Of a stretch of DNA of 64,000 bases, positions 14,038-22,009 are shown piece by piece. The notes under the pieces were generated by a model. The model had not been told where the DNA came from and made no database searches. It saw nothing but the letters and a program-made list of their open reading frames with translations. Each line of letters opens with the position of its first letter. The stretch's first letter is position 1. The stretch comes from Psychrobacillus sp044762745 (GTDB lineage Bacteria > Bacillota > Bacilli > Bacillales_A > Planococcaceae): positions 1 to 64,000 of the forward strand of contig NZ_JBIWEX010000015.1 of assembly GCF_044762745.1 (NCBI RefSeq). The letters run 5' to 3'. A program made the translations under genes and the position numbers.

Positions 14038-15105
14038 TTATCCATTATGTCGCTTATACATCCATAGCAACCCTGATTTCATCAGTCTTGCAATACGACC
14101 TGTAACGGAAATATCTGCCATGTAAGCGAATCCTTGCTTTTTCCCAAGTGATCCCATAAAACCTTTTAGTTTAATGTCAGGCATTTTGTCAGGGAGTGGT
14201 AGACCTCTCCAGCGAGCTTGTAAAACTTTTACTATTTGCTCCGCTTGTTCTTCCGCTAATTGAGCACTTGGTGCAAAAGGAAGAGATGCACAATCCCCAA
14301 CAACGAATACATTCTCATAATTCGGCAAATCATGATATTGCGTTAAAATAACACGACCAGAATTATCTTTTTCACCTGGTAATGCACGCACTGTAGCTGC
14401 TGGTTGAATACCTGCAGTCCACACCACCACATCTACTGGAATAACCTCTTCATGATTATACAATTTGTTTGGTTCTACTTTTGTTATATTTGAGTTACTT
14501 ACTACTTCTACATCGTTCGAATCAAACCACTTTTGTACATAATTACTCAAGCGTTCTGGAAAATCTCTTAAAATACGTGGACTACGATCGAATAATTTAA
14601 TTCTTAGATCTGGACGACTCTCCCGAAGTTCACTAGCTAACTCTATTCCACTTAACCCTGCACCAACGATACCAACAATGGATCCCGCAGGAAGTCCACC
14701 AATTTTCGTGTATGTGTCACGAGACCGTCCGATCGTTTGAATGCTAAACGTAAACTCATCTGCACCAGGTACGTTATGGTACTTATCTTCACAGCCCAGC
14801 CCAATAACAAGATCATCGTAAGAAATCGCTTGACCATCTGCTAATAAAACTTGTTTGCCTTCTACATCAATTTCTGTAATTTCCCCATACTTAATCATTA
14901 ATTTATCACTTTCTGGAAATCCAACTCGAACTTCATGATCTGAGGTTGTCCCTGCTGCTAATGCATAAAATTCGGTTTTCAAGCTATGAAATGGTGTTCT
15001 GTCTATTAAGGTGATTTCTACATCAAGTGGTAAATTATTTGGCAACATTCGCGACAAAATTCGCATATTACCATATCCTCCACCTAATAATACTAATTTT
15101 CGCAT
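14038..15105 (-). CDS. yutJ: NAD(P)/FAD-dependent oxidoreductase, NDH-2-like (YutJ)
   Basis: This is a 355-residue pyridine-nucleotide-disulfide-type flavoprotein. The FAD-binding Rossmann motif is at the N-terminus (LVLLGGGYGNMRIL), the NAD site is GIVGAGLSGIELASEL near residue 155, and the second FAD motif is NVFVVGDCASLPF. The layout resembles type II NADH dehydrogenases, which oxidise NADH and reduce quinone or another acceptor at the membrane; the YutJ substrate itself is unproven. ATG 15105 follows GAGGGAGATTATT and is preferred over an in-frame ATG at 15120. The gene order matches B. subtilis. Confidence 0.88.
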   Translation of the reverse strand: MRKLVLLGGGYGNMRILSRMLPNNLPLDVEITLIDRTPFHSLKTEFYALAAGTTSDHEVRVGFPESDKLMIKYGEITEIDVEGKQVLLADGQAISYDDLVIGLGCEDKYHNVPGADEFTFSIQTIGRSRDTYTKIGGLPAGSIVGIVGAGLSGIELASELRESRPDLRIKLFDRSPRILRDFPERLSNYVQKWFDSNDVEVVSNSNITKVEPNKLYNHEEVIPVDVVVWTAGIQPAATVRALPGEKDNSGRVILTQYHDLPNYENVFVVGDCASLPFAPSAQLAEEQAEQIVKVLQARWRGLPLPDKMPDIKLKGFMGSLGKKQGFAYMADISVTGRIARLMKSGLLWMYKRHNG

Positions 15106-15232
15106 AATAATCTCCCTCATCTCTCAATGTCATCTAAAATTATAAATGATTGTGATGGTTTTCACAAGAGAGCTTCTAAATTGACGTATCCCGAAAAAAA
15201 GAGTAGCATGACGTTGTAGTGAGGTGACAGCT

Positions 15233-15469
15233 ATGAATCCTATGGTTGAATTTTGTATAAGCAACCTTGCAAATGGTTCTCAAGAAGCTTTTGACATTTT
15301 AGAACAAGATCCTAACTTAGATGTACTTGAATATGGCTGCCTCAGTCATTGTTCATTATGCTCCGAAACTTTACTTGCAATCGTAAATGGAGATGTTGTC
15401 GAAGGGGATTCTCCAGAAGATCTTGTGAAAAAAATATATGCATATATTGAAGAAAATCCGCTATTTTAA
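15233..15469 (+). CDS. yuzB: YuzB family protein (DUF1450)
   Basis: This is a 78-residue protein, MNPMVEFCISNLANGSQEAF. The Cys pattern is LEYGCLSHCSLCSETLLAIV, with three Cys that could bind metal or form disulfides. Function is unknown; the family is restricted to Firmicutes. GTGAGGTGACAG precedes ATG 15233, so an in-frame ATG at 15224 is not used. A terminator overlaps its last codons. It is convergent with yutF. Confidence 0.88.
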   Translation: MNPMVEFCISNLANGSQEAFDILEQDPNLDVLEYGCLSHCSLCSETLLAIVNGDVVEGDSPEDLVKKIYAYIEENPLF

Positions 15470-15490
15470 TAGTGGATTTTCTTTTCTTTT
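15452..15490 (+). terminator. Terminator overlapping the yuzB stop codon
   Basis: GAAAATCCGCTAT and AGTGGATTTTC pair and are followed by TTTTC. The stem includes the final codons of yuzB. Confidence 0.7.
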
Positions 15491-16254
15491 TACTTTATCC
15501 ATTCATGTAAAGACTCTAAACAATAAGTCGGTTGCGAGGGTTTCATTTGAACTTCCTCTGTTCGAGTTACCCCACTATTCACATGCGCTGTATGAATGCC
15601 CATATGAATACCAGTTAAAATATCCGTAAGATAATTATCACCTATCATAATCATCTCTTCATTTTTATACCCGTATTTCTTTTGGATAAACGTTAGCATA
15701 TATGGTTCTGGTTTACCCATAAATATTGGCTCTACACCAGTAGAATATTCTACTAGTTTTGTAAAAGCACCATTTCCCGGTACTAATCCTCTTTCATCTG
15801 GAAAAGCATGATCCCCATTTGTCGAAATAAACGCCGCTCCCGCTCGAATAGAAAGACATGCGGTTGCAAGCTTCTCATAAGTAATAGAGCGGTCAATTCC
15901 CATCACTACTACATCTGCAATATCTTCTGACCGCGCTACTTGCTTCGCGTCCAACGCATCTTGTAATCCACTCTCTCCGATCATAAACACCGATTTCTTA
16001 GGAAAATGTTCCTCTATATAATTCGCAGCCGCAATGGAAGAAGAAATAATATGATCTGTGTCCACATGAATATCCATCTTCCCTATTTTTTCTTGCAGTT
16101 GTTTCTGTGTCATTGACGAATTATTCGTTACAAAAAAAGGGTCGATACCGTTATTTTGTAAATAATGAACAAAATCCACCGCTTCCTTAATAGGGGTTTT
16201 TCCTTTATAAACCGTTCCGTCCAGATCCAAGAAATAAGCTTTATAGTTTAACAT
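15490..16254 (-). CDS. yutF: HAD-superfamily (TIGR01457-type) phosphatase YutF
   Basis: This is a 254-residue haloacid-dehalogenase phosphatase of the NagD/4-nitrophenylphosphatase group. The motifs are in order: FLDLDGTVYKG (nucleophile and acid Asp), FVTNNSS (motif II), a large C2 cap, then GKPEPYMLTF (motif III Lys) and IGDNYLTDI (motif IV). It probably hydrolyses small phosphometabolites. ATG 16254 is chosen because the YutF family starts at LNYKAYFLDLDG. It overlaps the end of yutE by 14 bp, so the two are translationally linked. Confidence 0.9.
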   Translation of the reverse strand: MLNYKAYFLDLDGTVYKGKTPIKEAVDFVHYLQNNGIDPFFVTNNSSMTQKQLQEKIGKMDIHVDTDHIISSSIAAANYIEEHFPKKSVFMIGESGLQDALDAKQVARSEDIADVVVMGIDRSITYEKLATACLSIRAGAAFISTNGDHAFPDERGLVPGNGAFTKLVEYSTGVEPIFMGKPEPYMLTFIQKKYGYKNEEMIMIGDNYLTDILTGIHMGIHTAHVNSGVTRTEEVQMKPSQPTYCLESLHEWIK

Positions 16255-16702
16255 TCGAATCCTCCGGTAAAAAAGCAGAAACTGGTCCCAATTCATGGAC
16301 TAAATAATTCTCAACTTGCGTTGGGAATTGCTTTAAGAAAGATATATTTGATACAAGTATATTTTCAAGTTTTTTATGATCTACTGCATAAAATTGACGT
16401 ACTAGCTCTTTTCTATATTCAATTACTTCTTTTAGTGGGGCATCCATCTCATGTGGAATAACTTTTTCATCTGTTAAAATGTCGATAATATCATCATAAC
16501 CACCTGGATCACGCATGATAAAACCATCAATCATCGAATTTCCAACATCAATAATGGACTCAATCATATTATGACCTACACGTTCTAAAGCTAATTTAGA
16601 ATGTTCATCTGCATGCCAGTCTGTATTACCTTCTATTAGTGTTAACAACTTCTTCATATGTGCGATTGTCTCAGCAATTTTTTTTCGATCTACAAAATAC
16701 AT
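16241..16702 (-). CDS. yutE: DUF86 (HepT-like fold) protein YutE
   Basis: This is a 153-residue all-helical DUF86 protein. ALERVGHNMIESIIDVGNSM is the family core. The C-terminal helix reads YRKELVRQFYAVDHKKL, where HepT toxins carry R-x4-H-x-Y; here the His position is Arg, so the RNase motif seems absent. No MNT-type nucleotidyltransferase antitoxin is adjacent, so a toxin role is not supported. It overlaps yutF by 14 bp, as in the B. subtilis order. AGGCTTTCCA precedes the ATG. Confidence 0.82.
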   Translation of the reverse strand: MYFVDRKKIAETIAHMKKLLTLIEGNTDWHADEHSKLALERVGHNMIESIIDVGNSMIDGFIMRDPGGYDDIIDILTDEKVIPHEMDAPLKEVIEYRKELVRQFYAVDHKKLENILVSNISFLKQFPTQVENYLVHELGPVSAFLPEDSNVKL

Positions 16703-16787
16703 TGGAAAGCCTCCTGAGTCATGTTCAGTTGATATATACCTCTAATCTATAGTACCATAATTCGTAGTCAGGAAGGAGTGTCACAAG

Positions 16788-17054
16788 ATGGAGCGATTTT
16801 TTTTATACGATGATGTGGAAGATACAAAAACGAGGTTCGTTGGTTTTACAGGAGATTCACAAAGATATGATTTAGCTATTTTACAAAGTTCCCGCTTTTT
16901 TGGAAAAGTGCTTGTAATGGATATTCAATATGGTAGAGCAGCAATACTTGGACCAGATGATTTAGAAGAACCAGGCTATTTAGAGCATGTTTACAATAGA
17001 TCAGAAGTAGAAGCAGAAGAATTAAGAGATTATTTAAGAGAATTACTAAACTAA
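16788..17054 (+). CDS. DUF3055 domain-containing protein
   Basis: This is an 88-residue acidic protein, MERFFLYDDVEDTKTRFVGF, with a compact beta-rich centre (DLAILQSSRFFGKVLVMDIQ) and an acidic C-terminal helix (EVEAEELRDYLREL). It matches the Bacillales DUF3055 family, whose function is unknown. GGAAGGAGTG precedes the ATG. It is divergent from yutE-yutF and followed by a 900-bp non-coding repeat region. Confidence 0.85.
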   Translation: MERFFLYDDVEDTKTRFVGFTGDSQRYDLAILQSSRFFGKVLVMDIQYGRAAILGPDDLEEPGYLEHVYNRSEVEAEELRDYLRELLN

Positions 17055-17127
17055 TAAATTAAGTGCCTCTTTTTGCCAGCGAGAGCTTCTAGAAAGCTAC
17101 TATCCCATAAAACGAAGACTCAATTTT

Positions 17128-17900
17128 TATCGTATCGCATTATAGGGATAATGCGTCTTAGCAAGTTGAATAAAAATGTCCGCAATGATTTTCGCTACAG
17201 TGCGGACGCTTTCCACGGGGGAGCGATGAACCTTCACCGACGCTACGCGTGCGCTGTGAAGTTTGATCTGTCTCACTTCATCCCGCTGGATTCGCCGCCC
17301 TTCCGCGAAAATCAAAGGAGCTTGCTGACTAATTAGTTTCTCGCTTTATAAACCAAAAGTTTTATTAGAATCAAAGAGTAAAATCTATTATTAGTAAGAA
17401 TCTCGTGAAAATTTATCCAGTAAGTGGATAAGAGCAACAAACTGATCTTTAAAAGCAACTAGTTCTATAAGGGAAGCGACCATTTCCCCTATCAAAGAGT
17501 TTACCTAATAGGAGACGACCATTAATATTACGAAAATATACATTATATATTAATTCATAACATAGTGAAGCTCATGTTCACTTTCATATAGTGATAGATG
17601 CCACTCTTGCCTTCGTTCAGCGGGTTCTAATATTTCTTTTTGTTTTGTTTAGCTGAACGCTAATTAGCTAGCATATTTGGGTGATTGCAGCGGAAGGCGG
17701 CGACTCTAGCGGAGGCCAACAGGATGTTGGTCACGAAGGCGTTGCCACACGATGTGGCGCACTTAGCCTTCGTTCCTCTGGTGAGCAAATGAGACATCAC
17801 AACGTACGCGCAAGCGGCGGTGATGGCTCATCGCTCACCCGGCGGAAATCGCAGAGGTCACCTGATAAAGCCATTTAAGACACATTACTCCTATTACGAG
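17128..17900. repeat. Composite dispersed repeat, copy 1 (forward and inverted parts)
   Basis: It starts with CGCATTATAGGGATAATGCG plus TCTTAGCAAGTTGAATAAA. The core block follows: GCGGACGCTTTCCACGGGGG, AGCGATGAACCTTCACCG, ACGCTACGCGTGCGCTGTGA. Then come 21-bp-spaced GCAAC/GCGAC units (17433, 17454, 17476). A second core in opposite orientation (17690-17850) contains an extra segment of about 70 bp. It ends with TCACCTGATAAAGCC, homologous to the end of copy 3. It carries no genes; open frames within it are non-coding by composition and context. Confidence 0.65.
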
Positions 17901-17937
17901 CAAAAGAGAATATTTTGCTTACCAAATGTAAAGTATT

Positions 17938-17984
17938 AAAAAACCTAGAGGAAGATCATAAATGATCCTGCTCTAGGTTTTCTT
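17938..17984 (-). terminator. Terminator of lipA-yutD
   Basis: AAAACCTAGA and TCTAGGTTTT, plus an inner AAGATCA/TGATC stem, overlap the stop codon of yutD. The minus-strand product ends in a T-run. Confidence 0.75.
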
Positions 17985-18297
17985 CTATTGTTTCATCTAT
18001 TACGGTCGTTTTTACTTTCGGTGCAACTCCCGTTTTTTTGATCAGAAAATACGCACAGCCAAAATTACAATACTCATACAAATAATCTTTCATTGTACTA
18101 ATTTTCGTATCAAATGTCGCTTTATGATTTCGATCTTCAAAAAATCCTTTTAGACGAAGCTGACCATATCCCCAGTCTCCCATAATATAGTCATACTTTG
18201 AGAGAATCTCGCTATATCGGTCCAAAAATGCATCTTCTTTAAATGCATCTCGGTAATTTTCTATTAGTTCATATGTAAATCCTTCTGCAACTATCAT
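17956..18297 (-). CDS. yutD: YutD family protein (DUF1027)
   Basis: This protein of about 113 residues starts MIVAEGFTYELIENYRDAF. Family hallmarks are YDYIMGDWGYGQLRLKGFF and the conserved CNFGCAYFLIKK with two Cys. Function is unknown. It is conserved next to lipA across Bacillales. ATG 18297 follows GGGTGGTGATGG and is preferred; an ATG at 18312 is in frame. It is 18 bp downstream of lipA, so the two form one operon. Confidence 0.87.
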   Translation of the reverse strand: MIVAEGFTYELIENYRDAFKEDAFLDRYSEILSKYDYIMGDWGYGQLRLKGFFEDRNHKATFDTKISTMKDYLYEYCNFGCAYFLIKKTGVAPKVKTTVIDETIEENLEQDHL

Positions 18298-18315
18298 TCC
18301 ATCACCACCCATTAG

Positions 18316-19248
18316 CTATTCCTTCGTAGCTAGAAGTTCCTCGCCTTGCGCTTGTCTTTGTTTTGCAGCGGCGTTTACTTGCTCATCCGCGTGATAACTA
18401 CTTCTTACGAGCGGTCCTGCTTCACAATGAGAGAACCCTTTACTCATTGCAATCTTACGTAATTCACCAAACTCAGCAGGTGAATAATATTTTAGTACAG
18501 GTAAGTGTTTTTTCGTTGGTTGCAAATATTGGCCTATTGTCATAATATCTACGTTGTTAGCACGTAAATCGTCCATTACTTCTAAAATCTCTTCATACGT
18601 TTCCCCTAAACCTAACATTAACGAAGATTTCGTCGGGATGCTTGGTTGCATCTCTTTCGCACGACGCAGTAGTTCAAGGGAGCGATCGTATTTTGCTCTT
18701 GCTCGAACTCTTGGTGTTAATCGACGTACCGTTTCGATATTATGGTTCAAAATATCTGGTTTCGCATCCATGATATTTCGGATATTTTGTTCAATACCTC
18801 CCATATCAGAAGGTAATACTTCAATAGTTGTAAATGGATTTTTACGTCGGATTGCTCGAATCGTTTCGGCAAATACTTCTGAACCACCGTCTTTAAGATC
18901 ATCACGAGCAACAGCTGTAACAACTACATGTTTTAAATTCATAATGACAACTGAATCCGCAACGCGTTCTGGTTCTGCTAGATCTAATTCGTTTGGTAGA
19001 CCTGTTTTAACCGCACAGAAACGACAAGCACGTGTACAAACTGCTCCTAAAATCATAAAAGTAGCAGTTCTTCGAGAACCCCAGCATTCATGAATATTTG
19101 GGCATTTTGCTTCTTCACAAACTGTATGTAAATTATTATCACGCATTAATTTTTTTAGACCTTTATAGTCTTCATTCGTATTTAGTTTAATTTTTAACCA
19201 ATCTGGTTTGCGTTGATGCTCTGATTTCGTAGGCTTACAAGATGTCAT
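18316..19248 (-). CDS. lipA: Lipoyl synthase LipA
   Basis: This is a 310-residue radical SAM enzyme that inserts two sulfurs into octanoyl chains on GcvH or E2 domains. The auxiliary cluster motif CEEAKCPNIHEC lies near residue 44 and the radical SAM motif CTRACRFC near residue 71; the C-terminal SSYHAD block carries the conserved Ser ligand. Full length. Two components that support it are in the window: its lipoyl acceptor GcvH (39246) and the SUF Fe-S machinery (29196-34376). yutD follows in the same operon. Confidence 0.97.
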   Translation of the reverse strand: MTSCKPTKSEHQRKPDWLKIKLNTNEDYKGLKKLMRDNNLHTVCEEAKCPNIHECWGSRRTATFMILGAVCTRACRFCAVKTGLPNELDLAEPERVADSVVIMNLKHVVVTAVARDDLKDGGSEVFAETIRAIRRKNPFTTIEVLPSDMGGIEQNIRNIMDAKPDILNHNIETVRRLTPRVRARAKYDRSLELLRRAKEMQPSIPTKSSLMLGLGETYEEILEVMDDLRANNVDIMTIGQYLQPTKKHLPVLKYYSPAEFGELRKIAMSKGFSHCEAGPLVRSSYHADEQVNAAAKQRQAQGEELLATKE

Positions 19249-19363
19249 TTACAGCGACCCCATTCTTTATAAACTAACCACACTGTTGTCAATGTACCAT
19301 ATTATTAGAATTCAAACAACCTTCTGAACTCAGAATATTGGAGCAAAAAATGGGGTTCAATAG

Positions 19364-20876
19364 TTAACTATTTGCTTTTATATCACTCTTATTTTTTGTA
19401 TTCCAAATGATGAATAGTGCTATAATAATAGCCACCACAGAAAGCATTCCTACTATTACCGAGCCTGTCAATCCTAAAACTAGATAGCCTATTGCCGCAA
19501 TGATTGCACTAATAATCGCATAAGGTAATTGTGTCATCACATGATCGATGACATTCACCCCGGCTCCCGTTGCAGACATAATCGTTGTATCTGAAATAGG
19601 TGAACAATGATCTCCAAAAACGGCTCCTGCTAAAACTGCTGAAAGAACCGGTAATAATAATGCTGGCTCTATCTCCATAATAATACTAGCTCCTATTGGA
19701 AGCAAAATTCCGAATGATCCCCAAGAAGATCCTGTTGCAAAAGCCATCACAGCGGTTAATACAAAAAGCAAAAATGGAATGACTCCTACTGGAATATTAT
19801 TATCCATTACGATTTTTGCTAAAAATGCTCCCGTTCCTAGCGCATTAATAAGAAACGACAATGACCACGCAAATATTAAGATAAAAATAGCAGGAAGCAT
19901 TGAACGAATTCCTGTAACGAAAGCTTTCCTTACTAAACTAAAATTAGCATCTGGATTTTTATTAAACTGGCGTACATACAGTGCAATAGCTAAAATCGTT
20001 GCTATTAAACCACCGAGCATTAAAGAAAATGGAACATCTGTAAATTCAAAAATGACAAACAGATTAAGTATGTATCCCGAAAGTTTAAAACCTGTCCATA
20101 ACATTGCAACTAACGTTACAACGATTAATGCAATAATCGGCAATACTAAATCTATAACTTTCCCATAATGATTAGTTGGAAAACTTCCTTGTAGATCTCC
20201 CGGATTAGGTTTACTCAAATCATACAGTTCTCCTGTTTCGAGCGCTTTTTTCTCATGCTTTTTCATTTCAAATAAATCAAAATCGGTCCAAGCAATAAAA
20301 AACACAATAGCTAACGTTGCAACCACATAAAAGTTCATCGGAGCCATTAACATAAATGCCTCAAGTGGTGTGTATGCAGTTACGGCATGTGTCGCAAAAA
20401 TAACACCGATCTGACTGATTAAAAAAGCGCCCCAACTAGAAACTGGCGACACGGTGCGAATCAGTAATAGGTCTTGCAATTTGTCCAACTGCTAACGCAT
20501 TAAAATAATCATCAACAAAAATAATAATACCTAAAAACGCTGTAAGTAATTTAGACCCTCGGCGAGTTCGAATCCTTTTGACCGCCTATGCAGCAAATGC
20601 AGCGCTACCTCCGGATAAACTAACAAATGCAGTAATTACACCAAGCAATAAGATAAAGAGTAAAATATAAATGTTAGAAGCATTTATCCCTTCGTCCCAA
20701 AAAGAAGTTTTAAATGATTCCCATAGCAGTATTAAAGTATCCACCGGAGCAAAATTCTTTACGAGTAATGCTGCGGTAACAATTCCAACACCAAGGGATA
20801 ATATCACCCTTTTTGTCAGAAGCACCATTATAATTGCTAATAACGGTGGCAATAAAGAAAAAATCGTATTTTCCAA
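19364..20876 (-). pseudogene. NhaC-family transporter (lysW-like candidate lysine transporter), broken
   Basis: Minus-strand frames together give an NhaC-type antiporter. The N-terminal part from TTG 20876 (after GAGGAGGAACA) reads ENTIFSLLPPLLAIIMVLLT and runs to AAFAA, where a TAG at 20586-20588 interrupts. The same frame continues AVKRIRTRRGSKLLTAFLG and DDYFNALAVGQIARPITDS to a frame change near 20450. There about 17-20 family-conserved residues between ITD-H-R and the P-SSWG motif are missing. The remainder (to 19364) is intact, including GDHCSPISDTTIMSATG. A lysine riboswitch lies directly upstream, consistent with NhaC-type lysine transporters. Confidence 0.85.
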
Positions 20877-20897
20877 AACCTGTTCCTCCTCAAAATA

Positions 20898-20933
20898 TAA
20901 AAAAGCCAACCTACATATGCACTAGGTTGGCTT
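20898..20933 (-). terminator. Riboswitch-controlled terminator
   Basis: On the minus strand, AAGCCAACCTA pairs with TAGGTTGGCTT and is followed by TTTTTTAT. It lies between the lysine riboswitch and the ribosome site of the transporter, the usual position of the attenuator. Confidence 0.9.
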
Positions 20934-20967
20934 CCACTATTGAATTTAAGCATAAAAATGATTATTT

Positions 20968-21150
20968 ATCCTTTGTAGCTCATCATTTATACTTTTCATA
21001 TAAATGACAGTGTTATTCTTTTTTAAAATAACCCCAACTAAATATCGTTTGACGAACCATACATAGCTTCGGCAAAACTTCCTTTCGTATACGATTATAA
21101 GCGTCATCTTTCCGTATAGTACTATTAAGCTCTGCAGCCTCTACCTATTA
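20968..21150 (-). promoter_or_regulatory. Lysine riboswitch (L-box)
   Basis: Read on the minus strand, the L-box landmarks appear in order. They are GGTAGAGGCTGC, then AGTACTATACGGAAAGATG, GAAAGGAAGTTTTGCCGAAG, TTGGGGTT, AACACTGTCA, and the closing TGATGAGCTAC that pairs with GTAG of the 5' strand. Spacing and order follow the B. subtilis lysC leader. It precedes a terminator and the NhaC-type gene, so lysine would cause premature termination (off switch). The aptamer looks complete although the gene it controls is broken. Confidence 0.9.
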
Positions 21151-21196
21151 TTCATTTTCTCTATTGTAACAGTTCTTTCTGTCTTTCCTGGATTTT

Positions 21197-21970
21197 TTAT
21201 TTTTCAGGCAATGGAATCGGCACTTCAATGGACGGAGCAGTTCCGTTTCCACCTGTATAAATATGAGGAACTTGCCCTTGCACTAATCCCATCGCAACAG
21301 GAATATTTTGTTCGACAACACTCATTTTACTAGCAAGCGGGACAATAATTCGGACATTTACTTTAATATGAATACTTACTTCTACATAGGCATTATTAAT
21401 TCCAAATTCCGTTATTGTTGGTACTACGTTCGACTGCACATTTCCAATTACATGAAATCGAATCGGAATTTTTGGTCCTAAGTTACCGATAAGCGGGATG
21501 TTCGTCGCCTGCCCCATCGGTACAAAAAACACAACTCCACCTTGATCTTCCATCGTTTGTTTGTCATATTCAATATCATCCAAATAAGGTAGACTCGATA
21601 AATTTCCTTTTTCTGCTTGCTCTAGATGGGCTTGAACCAAACTGTTCGTATCCGATAAAACACGATTAATAATTTCTGTATTAAATTTCGTCGTTACCAT
21701 ATTGGTGCTACCATTTGTTGATGGTACTTCCTCGATAATATCGTTTACATCTAAAACGTTCGCCGTTCTTGAGTTAATTGCTTTACTAATTACCATTGAT
21801 GCAATTTTATTTGTTTGCACTTCCGCATAATCTAGATATGTGGGCGTCAACCGTTTATTAACAACATAAAATACACCAGCAACTGAAAAGATGAAAATCG
21901 CTATTAGTATAGCTAGTTTCCGCTGAGCAGTAAAAATGGTTAAACGCTTTTTTTTTCGATAGAATAGCAA
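21197..21970 (-). CDS. yunB: Sporulation protein YunB
   Basis: This is a 257-residue protein with a basic N-terminus, one transmembrane helix (LAILIAIFIFSVAGVFYVV) and an extracytoplasmic domain ending in IPIPLPEK. Family landmarks are ASMVISKAI, GQATNIPLIGNLGPKIPIRF and a C-terminal YTGGN. In B. subtilis yunB is a sigma-E-dependent sporulation gene. The only reasonable start is TTG 21970 after AAGGGGGA. That ribosome site lies inside the 3' arm of a strong hairpin downstream of yunD, which could hide it. Confidence 0.85.
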   Translation of the reverse strand: MLFYRKKKRLTIFTAQRKLAILIAIFIFSVAGVFYVVNKRLTPTYLDYAEVQTNKIASMVISKAINSRTANVLDVNDIIEEVPSTNGSTNMVTTKFNTEIINRVLSDTNSLVQAHLEQAEKGNLSSLPYLDDIEYDKQTMEDQGGVVFFVPMGQATNIPLIGNLGPKIPIRFHVIGNVQSNVVPTITEFGINNAYVEVSIHIKVNVRIIVPLASKMSVVEQNIPVAMGLVQGQVPHIYTGGNGTAPSIEVPIPLPEK

Positions 21971-22006
21971 AAAATCCCCCTTATTACTACTATGTAATAA
22001 GAGGGG
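21971..22006 (-). terminator. Hairpin between yunD and yunB, overlapping the yunB ribosome site
   Basis: On the minus strand, CCCCTCTTATTAC pairs with GTAATAAGGGGG around ATAGTA and is followed by ATTTTTTG. It is a good terminator for yunD, but its 3' arm is the only Shine-Dalgarno sequence available to yunB. Confidence 0.75.
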
Positions 22007-22009
22007 TCA

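Noticed and set aside
16241..16702. HepT/MNT toxin-antitoxin system
   Set aside because: The catalytic motif is degenerate and no MNT partner gene is adjacent.
17073..17336. Plus- and minus-strand open frames of 60-88 codons in the composite repeat
   Set aside because: They lie wholly within the repeat core, lack ribosome sites, and the corresponding frames are not kept in the other copies.
17681..17878. 65-codon glycine- and serine-rich plus-strand frame
   Set aside because: It is the inverted repeat core read in one frame; composition reflects the repeat, not a protein.
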